A DNA stretch of 64,000 nt from Gaertneriomyces semiglobifer. Its lineage: Eukaryota > Chytridiomycota > Chytridiomycetes > Spizellomycetales > Spizellomycetaceae. Positions 32,907 to 43,572 of this stretch are shown here, piece after piece. The notes below the pieces were generated by a model. It was given only the letters and a program-made list of their open reading frames with translations. It did no database searches and had not been told where the DNA came from. The DNA lies in the NCBI GenBank assembly GCA_025558075.1, contig JAHLKF010000033.1:62001-126000 (forward strand), given 5' to 3'. Every line of letters starts with the position of its first letter. Position 1 is the stretch's first letter. A program made the translations under genes and the position numbers.

Positions 32907-35900
32907 ATGCCGCCGAAGCCGAGCCGCGAGCTCCCTAGCAAGGAGAGTGCCATGTTCAAGGCTATTCTGGTACCGTTTGCATCCATTTGTCGATCCGAAA
33001 ACGATCTAATTTGACGCTTATACTCCTGATTGGGTCATAGCGATTTTACGAGCATAAGCAGTATAAGAAAGGATTAAAGCAGGCGGAACAGATTCTAAAA
33101 AAGTTCCCAGAACACGGAGGTATTGGACGAAATGATGATTTACCAGAATCAGGTTGACAACCAAAACGGAAATGAGGCACTGATGCTGTGCTTTTTTTGC
33201 TTCCTACCAAATGATAGAAACCCTGGCGATGAAGGGTCTATTTCTGAGCTATTTGGACCGCAAAGAAGAAGGCTATGACTTTGTCAAAAAGGGTCTGCGA
33301 TATGATTTGACGAGCCATACATGTGAGATATCACTATTTCTTCAGCGTGTTAGGCTGGTGCATGAACTCTAATGCAGAACCTAGGCTGGCACGTATACGG
33401 GCTGATGTACCGTGCGGATAAGAATTACGAAGAAGCGATAAAGTGCTACGTAAATGCTCTCAAATTCGACAAGGTGCGACGTCCACACACTGTTGTTTCC
33501 GTCGTTGGAGCGGCCGACAATCTGACCTCTTTCGAACAAAATAGGAAAACATTCAAATCATCCGGGATCTTTCGCTTTTGCAGATCCAAATGAGGAATTA
33601 TGAGGGGTTTAACGTGAGTATTGTCAGCATTTGTTATGCCATCACATAGGCGTAGCCCTGACGCAAGTGTCGTCGGTTAGGAAACGCGGCATCAGCTTCT
33701 GTCCCTGCGTCCAACGAACCGGATGTACTGGGCCGGTTTGGCCATTTCCTATCACCTACTTAAGAAGTACGATACCGCACTGAGCGTGCTGTCCGCCTTT
33801 GAAAACAGTTTGAAGGTACGCGCACTGTGCTTGGTGAATCTACTCCCTCGCCTCGACTCATGAAGGATCTGCCAATGTAGGAACAACCGGACGTAGCCGA
33901 TTTTGAGCAAAGTGAAACATTCTTGTACGAGAACATGATTATCGAAGAGAGCGGTGAACTCGACAAAGCGTTAGATCATTTGGCCGAGATCAGGACAAAG
34001 GTCATCGACCATCTTTCTTGGAAGGAAGCTAAAGGTGGAACTCGCCTTCTCGCAATCTGCGCGCGATGGCTGGAAAGCTAATCGGATTTGTTTATTGATT
34101 AGCCCGGATATTGTTGAAAGCAGGCAAAAATGCCGAGGCAGAAGTTGAATATCGACAGCTACTAGACCTGAACCCGGATAGCAAGCAGTACTTGGAAGGC
34201 CTGGTGCAAGCACGCGGGTTGGCAGGAGGTGAGGCGATGATAACACGCATTCGCGCTTACCAGGCTTGCGCGTGTAACTTACCGCTTATAATCAACAGAC
34301 CTTGACAATGCCAAACGCGAAATGTTCTTCCGATTACTTGGCGAACTTGGCAAAAAGTACCCGCGATCCCACATTGTCCAACAAATTCCTCTCAAGCATG
34401 CTACCGGAGACCAATTCCGATCCATGGTGGACGAGTACCTGAAACCGAGACTCCGCAAAGGCGTACCATCGTTGTTTGTGAGCTTGAAGGATATTTTGTC
34501 AGATCAGAAAAAGAGCCAGATTGTGGAACAGCTTGTGCTTGATTACGAGACAGCGCTCAAGCAAAACAGTCGCTTCCCGGGTGCTTCTGTGGATGAGGAT
34601 GCAGAGCCGCCGACTGCGATACTGTGGGTCTTGTACTTCCTCGCGCAACACTATGATCTCAAAGGTGACTCTAAGAAGGCGGTACGTTACATTGATGAGG
34701 CCGTAGCCCATACCCCAACAATTGTGGAGCTCTACATGACCAAGGCCCGCATTCTTAAGGTATGCAATATTTTTTTCCCATGTGCCGCTACCTAATTAAG
34801 TCTGGTGTGTGAAGCACGGTGGTGATCTCGATGGCGCCGCCAAAGTGATGAACGAGGGACGGGAAATTGACCTTCAAGACAGGTATATCAACTCAAAGTG
34901 TACAAAATACATGCTAAGGAATGATAAAACCACCGAGGCCGAAGATACAATAGCGCTGTTCGCCAGGGTACGTTGCTCTCTACCACTTGTTAGTAAATTG
35001 ATAACGAACCCTCCAAGCAGAAGAGCGAACCGACGGATCCCCTCAATGTGATCGAAATGCAATGTATGTGGTATACCCTGGAGTGTGGAAAATCGTTCAT
35101 GAGACAGGGCAACTTTGGTAAAGCCCTGAAGGAGTTCGCGCTGATTGAAAAGGTGTGGATATTCACTTGACCGCCTTACATTTCATCTGTTAACGCGTTG
35201 ACTCTGCAGCACTTCACTGATATTTATGATGACCAATTCGACTTCCACTCGTACTCCCTGCGCAAAATGACTCTAAGGGCATATATTGACCTGCTGAGGG
35301 TCGAAGATCGATTAAGGGACCACCCATTCTATGTCGAAGCGGCTATCAACGCTGTAAAGATATACATACAGCTAGCAGATAAACCAAAAACACAAGAAGG
35401 CAAGGAAGATTTGGGTAGGTTGCGGCCAGCGCATCATAGGCCGAAATAGCTTATGCTCACCGAACATATTGGGTTCGCAGCCAGCCTCTCTGAGGCCGAC
35501 CGCAAAAAGGCCGAACGCAAGGCCCGTAAAGCCGCCCTTAAGAATGCGACTACAGCAGCTGATAAATCACAACCACCGGATCAAGCCGGAAACAAGAAAA
35601 AGGGAGACGATGACCCAGATGGAACCAAACTTTTGAACGTCGACGATTATCTTGCGGAAGCAATGAAGTGGCTGCAACCACTTTTGGAGCTGAGCCCACG
35701 AAAGATTGAAAGCCACGTTCTCGGTGTGGCTGTAAATGTTCGGAGAAGTGAGTATCCGGTGTTCATTACTTGATGTGCTTGCGTTTCATCCAAACCAGTT
35801 TCTGATGTCAACCCCCTTGCCAGAGAAGTTCCTGCTTGCCTTGCGTTCCCTCAAAGCCGCCTATGAGATATATCCCAACCATCCCGAACTATTCCGGGAA

Positions 35901-36328
35901 GCCATCCGATTCCATCAAGCAGTCGCAGACCCGACCTTAAAACTTGACCCTCGAGTCAAACTGCTTATTGATGAGGAGGTACAAGCACTTTTCAAGGGAA
36001 AGGACGCGAAGGCGTTTACCGAGGCGTATATTTCTGCGAATAAAAGTCGAGCGAGTGCCTTGCTAGTTGCGGCAGAGGTGAAGGCGCAGTTCGGTGAAAA
36101 CGGTGTTGAACTACTCAACAGCGCTTTAGAGACGAGTACGGAAGTGGACCTGGAGGTGAGATATTTGAGCTTGCATTATGCAACGCTAATAACTAACAGA
36201 CTGGCATGAACTAGGGTGCTGTTAAGATCCATAAATTCCTAATAACACAGAAAGACCAAGGAAGAGCTGACAAGTTCAAGGGAGTATTTAGGGAGAGGTT
36301 CCCATTAGCAACCTATTTTCAGGCGTAG
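32907..36328 (+). CDS. NAA15: NAA15-type auxiliary subunit of NatA acetyltransferase
   Basis: TPR-rich ribosome-docking subunit of the NatA N-terminal acetyltransferase. Fifteen exons, all in frame: 32907-32969, 33041-33119, 33218-33322, 33385-33473, 33545-33613, 33681-33815, 33881-34034, 34103-34228, 34299-34759, 34815-34967, 35021-35152, 35210-35414, 35481-35747, 35824-36155, 36215-36328; 827 aa. Diagnostic strings: [70 protein letters not shown] segment, [20 protein letters not shown], and the charged KK-rich stretch ([18 protein letters not shown]) before [15 protein letters not shown]. The densest intron content of the window. Confidence 0.92.
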
Positions 36329-36428
36329 GCTTAGATTTGCATGTGGTGAAGAGTCACCTTGTAGTCTTATTTACGTAAAGTATTATTTTATCGGCCGCGC
36401 CTTTGTATGTAACCGCATTGTCAATTGA

Positions 36429-37588
36429 CTAACGCGGCCTCCAGCTCACATCCCCGATACCAGTAAAAGCGCTTTTCAGACTCTTCGGGTTCGCCCACGG
36501 CGAATGTAAATACTCATCCTCGTCATTCTCCATCAGCTTTTTCTGTTGTTCCTGCTTGCGGTAGTAGTAGGCCATCATTTCCTTTTGCTGCTGTTCGCTA
36601 ACGGGCGGTTCGCGCAGCGGCGGCCCTTGACCTCGCTTTTGTAATTTTGCGATGATTTTGGTTTTGTTGTTGGTGCCTGTGTAGTGAGAGAGTGGGTGCG
36701 GAGGTAATAGTTCCTTACCAGCCCACCAAAGACTAGCCTCCCCCGCAGGAATAATATCTTTCGATGCCTGGAAGAGGGGTGAGAATGGCGGTTTACTGTG
36801 AGAAACCAATCAAGAAGAACTCACTTGTGTACCAGAAAGGTCCTCTTTATCTTCTAAAGCCTCCCGCACAGGATCCCATTCCGGGATGTTCATCGGAAAA
36901 GCAATCATGACTGCACCTTGGACATTGGCGAACGCCTCTTCAAGAATGTCTTTGGTGAGGCATTTGTTGAGTTTGACCAAATCCTAGAATAGGCGCAAGA
37001 GTAAGAACAAAAACGACTACTGCGCGATGACCATGCTAAGCAGCACATCTGTGCTAGCCAGAGCAGGACGTACCGCCGAAAGGCAGGCTTCCGCATTATC
37101 GAGTGTTTTCCGCAATATGTCAGCCAAATCCTGAGTGGGAGCTACACAATCGCAAAACGCAGTCAGCGCCAATTGATTGTACGTCCATCTTACCATGGAC
37201 ATACCTTCACCAGTGCGTCTGCCGGTTGGATCTGGGTTCATCAGCACCTTGCGCCCATTAATCTCTACTTCTTTTTTCTCCACCATCTTCTCTTTGCCAA
37301 GAGAATCCAACTGTTCTTCAGTGTATCCGTACTCTGATTCTGGTTTGATCGGTCCATATTCTATCAAATCGCGACCGGCTGGGACAGAAATGCGGTACAT
37401 GTTAAGTTCCAAATGTTTGCTATCTCACTAGTGGTATCGTTGTACTTACCATCTACCAACCGCTTTAACCTTAATCGCAAGTTATACAAGTCTGCTATTG
37501 CAGGAATGAGGGATGCAACCGGAGTGGTCGCCGGGGCTTCGTAGAGGAATTGGGGCTCTTCAGCCCTCTTCAATGTGATCCAAACCAT
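36429..37588 (-). CDS. CFAP298: CFAP298 (C21orf59/Kurly) flagellar protein
   Basis: Cilia- and flagella-associated protein 298, needed for outer dynein arm assembly and cilia polarity. Five exons: 37588-37450, 37378-37205, 37141-37074, 36983-36825, 36767-36429; 292 aa (human about 290). Matches include MVWITLKRAEEPQFLYEAPA, GAVMIAFPMNIPEWDPVREA, EDLSGTQ, EASLWWAGKEL, KTKIIAKLQKRGQGPP, then MMAYYYRKQEQQKKL, DEDEYLHSPWANP and the C-terminal VSWRPR. A possible 42-nt intron inside the last exon was rejected because the retained residues (KELLPPHPLSHYTG) align in length with the human protein. Its presence argues for a flagellated life stage. Confidence 0.93.
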
Positions 37589-37884
37589 TGCGACGTTTCT
37601 GAGCTCACGCTACGCTGAATATTTAATAGATGTAAGACTGCTGTATGGTTGGGTGGTGTTTTGAGGATCTTTATGTGCCTATCTGATGAAGAAACGTAGT
37701 GGAAAACTTCGAGAGCGTGTCAACCACGCGTCGAAATTACTGACTAGAACAATAATAAAGTACGAGCACAGCGATGGGCGTTGTATAGTGGTCTCATATT
37801 GGATTGGACCAAAAGTGCGGGCAAACCTTGGTGCAAACCGACGTAGCGCATATAGCACACTTTCTGGCGCCCCCAACGCCCTAT

Positions 37885-39407
37885 TCAACAGCAACCCTTA
37901 CCACAGCATCCACCGCGCTCGCCTCGGACTCTACTAGGCCAAATCCTCGTTGGCTTCTCCGTGTCCACGCCCTTGAGCGTTACTTGCTGCATGCACCTTT
38001 GCATTGCATTCAACCCACTTTCACTTTCGCGTGGGTCCAGCTCGCGGACAAATGTGTACTTATTGGAATGGGTGAAACCTGATGGTTTCAGTTCACATAT
38101 CTTTGGGAACGTACCCGGAGAAATTGGATACGGATCGCGCGGGCTTTGGAATCTAAAGTCATGTCCCGTTAACACCATATAAATACGAGCCGTGGGCACT
38201 GCATGTGACGTACTGATCAAAGGTTTCCGTTCTGAACCGCGATGGATCCTCGATGATCGGGAACGTCGCTGGATTGTTCCGGACGGAACCCTGAGCACCT
38301 TTTGGTCCGTTCCCCTTGCAAATGCCGGGCGTAAGCGCGAAGGGCTTATGATAGGCTCTAAGAAGCACAAGGAGTCATTTCGTAAGGTCCAAGTCCTTCG
38401 CTTACACACTGAACGACATCGACACACTAACCTGGCTGTAGTCTCCCATACGTTATCCTGGAGCGGTTTAGGCCGTGTAACACTGTTGGATAAGATGTTT
38501 CCATGTTGTGATCTGGTATATCCATCCTCATCCATTCGGGATATCTTTTGAGTTTTGTAGCTGGTGGCATTGAATGGTACGGGTTGAGGGCGCTAAACTC
38601 GGAAAAGTGAGCAATCAAGTATGAGAGACATGATCGTATCAACTGACCGCAAAACGATCAAACTGATCCTCGTCAGTGATGATGTGAGACGAGTCAGAAA
38701 CGTAAGCACTTTGAGAAGGAATGATCCGAGAGCGATCGATGTTGAGGTCCGTAGTGGTCATTGGCGGCTTGTACGTCTCTCTTGTAGTTGTTTTAAAGTT
38801 GTGAAGCAGCTATTGCTCTGAAATGTGAGAAATAACCAGAGTGCGCTGGTGCGGCACAAGCAAGAACTCACGGATCCATCATGAGTGACATTGTACTTTG
38901 GGGGCATTGACGTAAAGCCGGAGCCTGTCACCTGCGTAATTTTCGGTGTGGTAGAAGCATCAGACTTCGGTGGGAATGGGTAGTGGTTATGCGTTGTGGT
39001 ACTGAAGCGGTGGTCATCACTGCCAATAGCAAATGGGTTAGCGGATGTCCCTCCCGACTACAGCAACGGCTTTCCCACTTGTATTCCGCAAATCCAAACA
39101 CATTGTTCCGATGAGCGAATGCAGTGCGGCTTTTGGTAGACTCGCTGGGAGCTAGGTCCGGCTTTTCCCACGTCCTATTTTGTCGACCTTTATATGTTGT
39201 CGTGTAATACGTGCTGTAGAACTGCCTGATATCGCTTCCGGCACCATCTGAACACCGAATAGCAGGAGACGGACCACAAGCAACGCAGTCCAAGGTAATA
39301 GGGGAAGAGTCCAAACAGGTGCTATGACGTTGCGGAGCAGATGTCTGAGCCGTTGTTACTTCAATACGCTCATATGTCGGGACTGGAGCATGCGTTACCA
39401 CCGCCAT
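37885..39407 (-). CDS. Putative axonemal microtubule-associated protein
   Basis: Six exons reconstructed from splice sites: 39407-39079, 39019-38872, 38776-38648, 38592-38432, 38357-38214, 38152-37885; 392 aa, all junctions in frame. The sequence is Tyr/Pro/Thr/Asn-rich with short patterned motifs such as FYSTYYTTTYKG, STKSRTAFAHRNNVFGFAEY, TTHNHYPFPPKSDAS, PPKYNVTHDGSTYKPPMTTT, RSQHGNILSNSV and GFTHSNKYTFVRELDP. This texture is common in ciliary microtubule inner proteins and SPMIP/CIMIP-type families, but I cannot name the orthologue. It lies directly upstream of CFAP298 on the same strand, which supports a flagellar role. The C-terminus (GGCCGKGCC) is Cys-rich; an intron at CAA/GTAACG might alter the last 35 residues. 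Confidence 0.6.
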
Positions 39408-39763
39408 ATTTCCGCACTCGGACGTAGATGTCAAATAACGACGCCGCTAAAAGCTTGTGGCCATTGACGAACATTAGGCGTTCACATCTAAAGTCTTTGG
39501 TTCGGAGAATTTCGCTACCCAGGATTGTGGCGGCTTCCATATTTTTAGCTTGGTTGGACTTTGGGAGCGAATGACCTGAACGCGTTGCGGAGTTGGTTAT
39601 GTAAGCCGAGTTAGGGCTTCTGACACCGCGTCCGTTGGTTGTCTGAATTTCCAAGTGCAGCTCCGTGATGAACTCTTCTACAACCATTCCCCGCACGACG
39701 ACATTCCAGGTAGTCGCCAGACCTTTCCGGTGGTTCAATTTCCGGTAGTAGTTACGACAAGCG
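39408..39763. promoter_or_regulatory. Divergent promoter, axonemal-like gene / Nup160 C-terminus
   Basis: 356 bases between divergent ATGs. An open minus-strand frame crosses it but has no coding-like composition. An in-frame TAG (39749-39751) lies just upstream of the plus-strand ATG. Confidence 0.4.
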
Positions 39764-40705
39764 ATGGCAAACCATCATATGAGCTTAGATGAGCGGATTG
39801 CGAGTGCTGCAGCACAAAATAAGACTCTTCGCCGTCTCGATGCCCTCATGATCTGCAAAGCGGACTTGTTGAGTGATCATACGATGGACAGCAAACCGCC
39901 GTATACGATGTGCACGCAAGAAGTAGTACAGGCATTGCTCAACCGCGACTTATACGATCGCGCGCTCGAGCTGGGTCATTTGTACGAAATGGATCTATCT
40001 GACACATTTGAGAAATTAGCTATGAAATACATTTCGTTGGTGGCATCAGAAGAGTCATGGTAGTGATCAGCAATATGTTTCTGCTCCATGTCTCTGGTTC
40101 TGACGATTGTGGATTAAGGGATGTCATTCATAATGTTGGCAAATATCTCGAGGATATGCTGAAGCGATATGACAGCCAGAACACAAACTACAAGTATCGC
40201 AAAGCAGTGGCTCGGGGGATGCTTCGTGCTGCTCCGGAACTAGAGCTGCCGCTATGGCTTGTAGCGTCATTCAAGGTACGGCTTCGGGTCGCGCAGGTTG
40301 TCTCAGCTCCTGCTGAATGAACAACTTATGTAGTCCAAACACCCGGAAGACCTTCTGCGAATATACGTCAACATGAAGATGTACGAAACAGCTGTAGATT
40401 ATTGCATATGGTATATCCGTCATGTAAGTCGCGTGATTCTACCTCCACCACCGAAACTTCAGCTGACGTTTTGTCAGGAACAAAACTCTGTGGCTATGAT
40501 CAATGTAAGGCCAGGGCTGAGATGGATATGTCGGAGTGCTATAGATAAGCTACGGAACGGTCTCGAGGTTACTGGGCGAAAAGATCTCGCCAAGAGGGTC
40601 CAAAACCAAATGCAAGAGTACGACGAGATTGAAGCCAGAGAGAAGCGAGAGCTCATTCGTGATTACCAACATGAACGAAACCGAGACGACATTCTCATGA
40701 TGTAA
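39764..40705 (+). CDS. Stand-alone Nup160 C-terminal domain
   Basis: Exons 39764-40059, 40119-40275, 40334-40423, 40478-40705; 256 aa. The sequence matches, in order, the C-terminal helical end of NUP160/Nup120: NRDLYDRALELGHLYEMDLS, TFEKLAMKYISLV, VGKYLEDMLKRYDS, NYKYRKAVARGMLRAAPELE, LPLWLVASFK, KHPEDLLRIYVNMKMYETAV, then a basic helix (EAREKRELIRDY). NUP160 is the Y-complex scaffold nucleoporin, normally over 1,100 residues. The beta-propeller and most of the solenoid are absent here, and an in-frame stop just upstream of the ATG blocks extension. It could be a split gene, a duplicated fragment, or the tail of a gene whose upstream exons I failed to find. Confidence 0.68.
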
Positions 40706-41017
40706 CTGTTTCCTACGCTACTAGCTAGCTCGGACAGACATTCCGCATGGCGCATAAAGCGGTCGCCATCGTGGCGTACTCCCGCGGCGTGAATCTCCAT
40801 TGATAAAGCCTGGTGACAGTAACTCGGAGCGTTTCCCGGAAACCCAGTTTGCGCCCTTGGCTTTCCAGGCGTTGAAACGCGCGAAACGCGGGCCGTAGTG
40901 GGAACGAGGTGGCTGGCGCAGCGGGTGATGGCAGCAGTCTGATCCCGTTCAGCGCATCACTACCCCCCAATGTTTCACACAAATGGGCCGAGGTAGATCA
41001 CTCGTACCAAATTCCGG
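40706..41017. other. Convergent 3' intergenic region
   Basis: 312 bases between the convergent Nup160-like and GCFC genes. An 85-codon minus-strand frame (40982-40725) has no recognisable features and is not called. Confidence 0.4.
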
Positions 41018-43449
41018 TTATGCGGGGCGAAATTGTTGGGCCTGGTCGCTATGTATTTTTTCGAGAAGTGGTATGACTTTGCCCAGGAACGGCCTTAAAA
41101 ATCAATGAATTGTGAGGACTAGTCCGTTGCCATAACCAAAGAGTTGCGCATCCTGCCATTCTTACTTGAGCTCATCAGTTGTCTCTATCGTTTGCGCAAG
41201 AGTTTTTATGGTCATTTCCAAGGGAATGAGGAACGGTGGTGTTCCCTTGAAATCGCCCTCGACAATCCATACAGGTAAACAGTCCACAATCTTAAGCAGG
41301 AAATATTAAAACAGAGTAGGACCATATCGTACTCGGATCACCTTACCCTCTGTAACATACTCAGTTCGGATACTCCTTCCGCATTCGCTCTTATAATTGG
41401 GAGCATCAATCGGCTGAGCAATGTGTCGATTGCCAGGCTCTTGGCCGATGACCGAGCGAGAAACCGCGACCACTTTAGCACAGCGCGAAAGAGTTGAAAA
41501 CAGACTTCGACGAAGTGTGTTCTTGCTACCACTGCTTGCATGGTCTTCTCCGAGGACATCCGGGTAAGGAACAAGTTATAGCGCTCTGCAAGCCCAGTGG
41601 TCGATTCGGATAGCCGTGTCTCAATCAGCCCGATCAAACCTTGGAATGCTGGCCCACCCGCATCAACGTAATCCAGACATTGATGTGCCATACCGTAGAA
41701 TGACAACGTTTCCTCCCACGAATATACATCGTACATGGCGATGCGACTTTTGATACGGGGTATCACCACCTTCTCAACAATCCGCGTCAGCAAGTGTTCG
41801 TCCTCTACGTCTTCCATTGGATCATCACTGTGGCCGTAGTCTACCAGCGCCGAGTGCCAGTTCATATCTTCGAAGCGAGGAAGTGCCGCTTTCGGGTCCC
41901 ATGCCAATAGTTCTTGACGCACAAACAGCTCAAATACACCAGGCATGCTGAGCCCGCCGTAACTGTTTTCGTACTCCGTGGGATAGTCACGCCTCCATTG
42001 CTCAAACCGCTTCTTGATGGATGGCAGGGAGCGGAACTCTTCGCTAACATCGTCAAACAATCTCTTGCTTCGGCTTCGGATTCTCACTTGTTCTATAAAT
42101 ATGTGCTCCGTTGGTGGGTCATCTTGTTGTTCTACCTCTATAGGCGCATTCCAGCTAGTAAAACTTGCAAACCAATGGTCGAGATCCAGCCGTGTGCGTG
42201 TGTTGTTGACAAGGTAGCGCACCCGTAAAGATTCATCAAATTCGTTTTCAAGCACCTCTAGCTCAGTAAATTTTTCGTCCAGAAATTCGGCGAAATCTCC
42301 TATGTATGTGCGAAGGTCCTGGAAGAACGTATAGCGAGAGCTCGCTTCGACCAAGTCAGTTTGCAGACCCTCAAGCGCTGTGTTGGACTTCTCAAGCTCG
42401 CCGATTACGTGATTCAGCTGATCGGTATGACTCTGATTGAGGGTTTCTACTTCCAATAGCGTAGCGTTCAAGCGAGCGCAGACGTCTGTTATCGACGGAA
42501 TCACAATTGCTGTTGGTATGCGACTCGTTCGCTGCCTTCTACTAGAGGCTTCTTCCGGTATTCGTCTAGGTAGTCCTTTGACACCTTTTCGTATCTGGTC
42601 TTCTTCCCACTGCAAGACCTGCTCGTCCTCACCGCCAGGGACTTGCGCTTCTAACACATTCTGAACCATTTCCTGATGTCGCTTCTCCTGTGCAACTTGG
42701 ACAGCATGGCCTCCAAATGTTATGTGATCACCTTCATAATCTTCAAAGGTTTCCTCTCCCTCCAATTCTTGTTCCTCCGTCACAAGTCGGGATTCTGCCT
42801 TCTGATGCTTCCCAACCTCGGTCGACTCAGACAAAGAGATAAAATCGCCGTCGTTGATAGCATTTGCTGCCGCAGCTCTCTTCTGCTCGCGAGCCTTCCG
42901 AGCAGCCTGTATGACTGAAGCGTCGGGAATTCCATCTGTCAGGGGGCCCTCTTTCGCTTCAGCAGCGGAAGAGAAGTACTCATCGGTATCTGTCGTAGTA
43001 CGCGGAGGTACCGCTTTCTGACTTTCCCGCAAGCTCCGCAAAGCCTCTGCTGTGTACGATGATGTGGTTTCCAACTTCCGTTCTGGTATAAGATCTCGGT
43101 TAACGTTGGCTTTCATCATCCGCTTTCTTTCCGTGGTTGGTTTTTTGACTGTAAAGTTCTCGGCCTCTTCGTCATCGGCAAAGCTCATTTTCATAAGAGG
43201 TGTCGACCGCCCCTTTGGAGGACGAGGTGTTATCTTGGGAGCAGCAGGTGCAGAATCTGCTATGCTCGTGGCCATGCCAGCGTCGGATTGAGGATTGGGG
43301 TTCGGATCATCTTCGTCGTAAATCTGCACTTTCTGTCGAACATTCTTACTCTTTGGGGCCTTCTGAAGGAAGCAAAGCTCATCCTGGTTCAACCACGACT
43401 CTCCACTCTTACTGACTGCTGCAAGTGCTACGATCTGGTGCAGGCACAT
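41018..43449 (-). CDS. GCFC/PAXBP1-like splicing factor
   Basis: GCF/PAXBP1 family protein, associated with spliceosome disassembly and nuclear RNA processing. Exons 43449-41347, 41290-41166 and 41093-41018; 767 aa. The last two exons are short but keep frame and give CLPVWIVEGDFKGTPPF and KPFLGKVIPLLEKIHSDQA. Family traits: N-terminal basic stretch KAPKSKNVRQKV, SFADDEEAENFTVKKP, coiled region EKSNTALEGLQTDLVEASSR, and the GCFC block SIKKRFEQWRRDYPTEYENS, YGGLSMPGVFELFVRQELL, DVEDEHLLTRIVEKVVIPRI. The start is uncertain: GCF proteins usually begin at the residues before KAPKSKN, so exon 1 may start in a separate upstream exon rather than at ATG 43449. Confidence 0.82.
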
Positions 43450-43572
43450 AAAAGGCAAAAGTGTTTTTAAGCGCGACGCTTTAATTAAATTTTAACCAGC
43501 TCCATTTCTTTGAGACACAATGCTTCATATATTACAATACTACACTACTTCATAATCGATACTTTTCAACGG

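Noticed and set aside
36661..36702. Possible 42-nt intron in the CFAP298 last exon
   Set aside because: Splice signals exist, but the retained residues align in length and key positions with human CFAP298, so the segment is coding.
37885..38535. A single 216-codon minus-strand ORF as a complete gene
   Set aside because: Parts of this frame are introns; splice sites and frame continuity with upstream exons support the six-exon axonemal-like gene instead.
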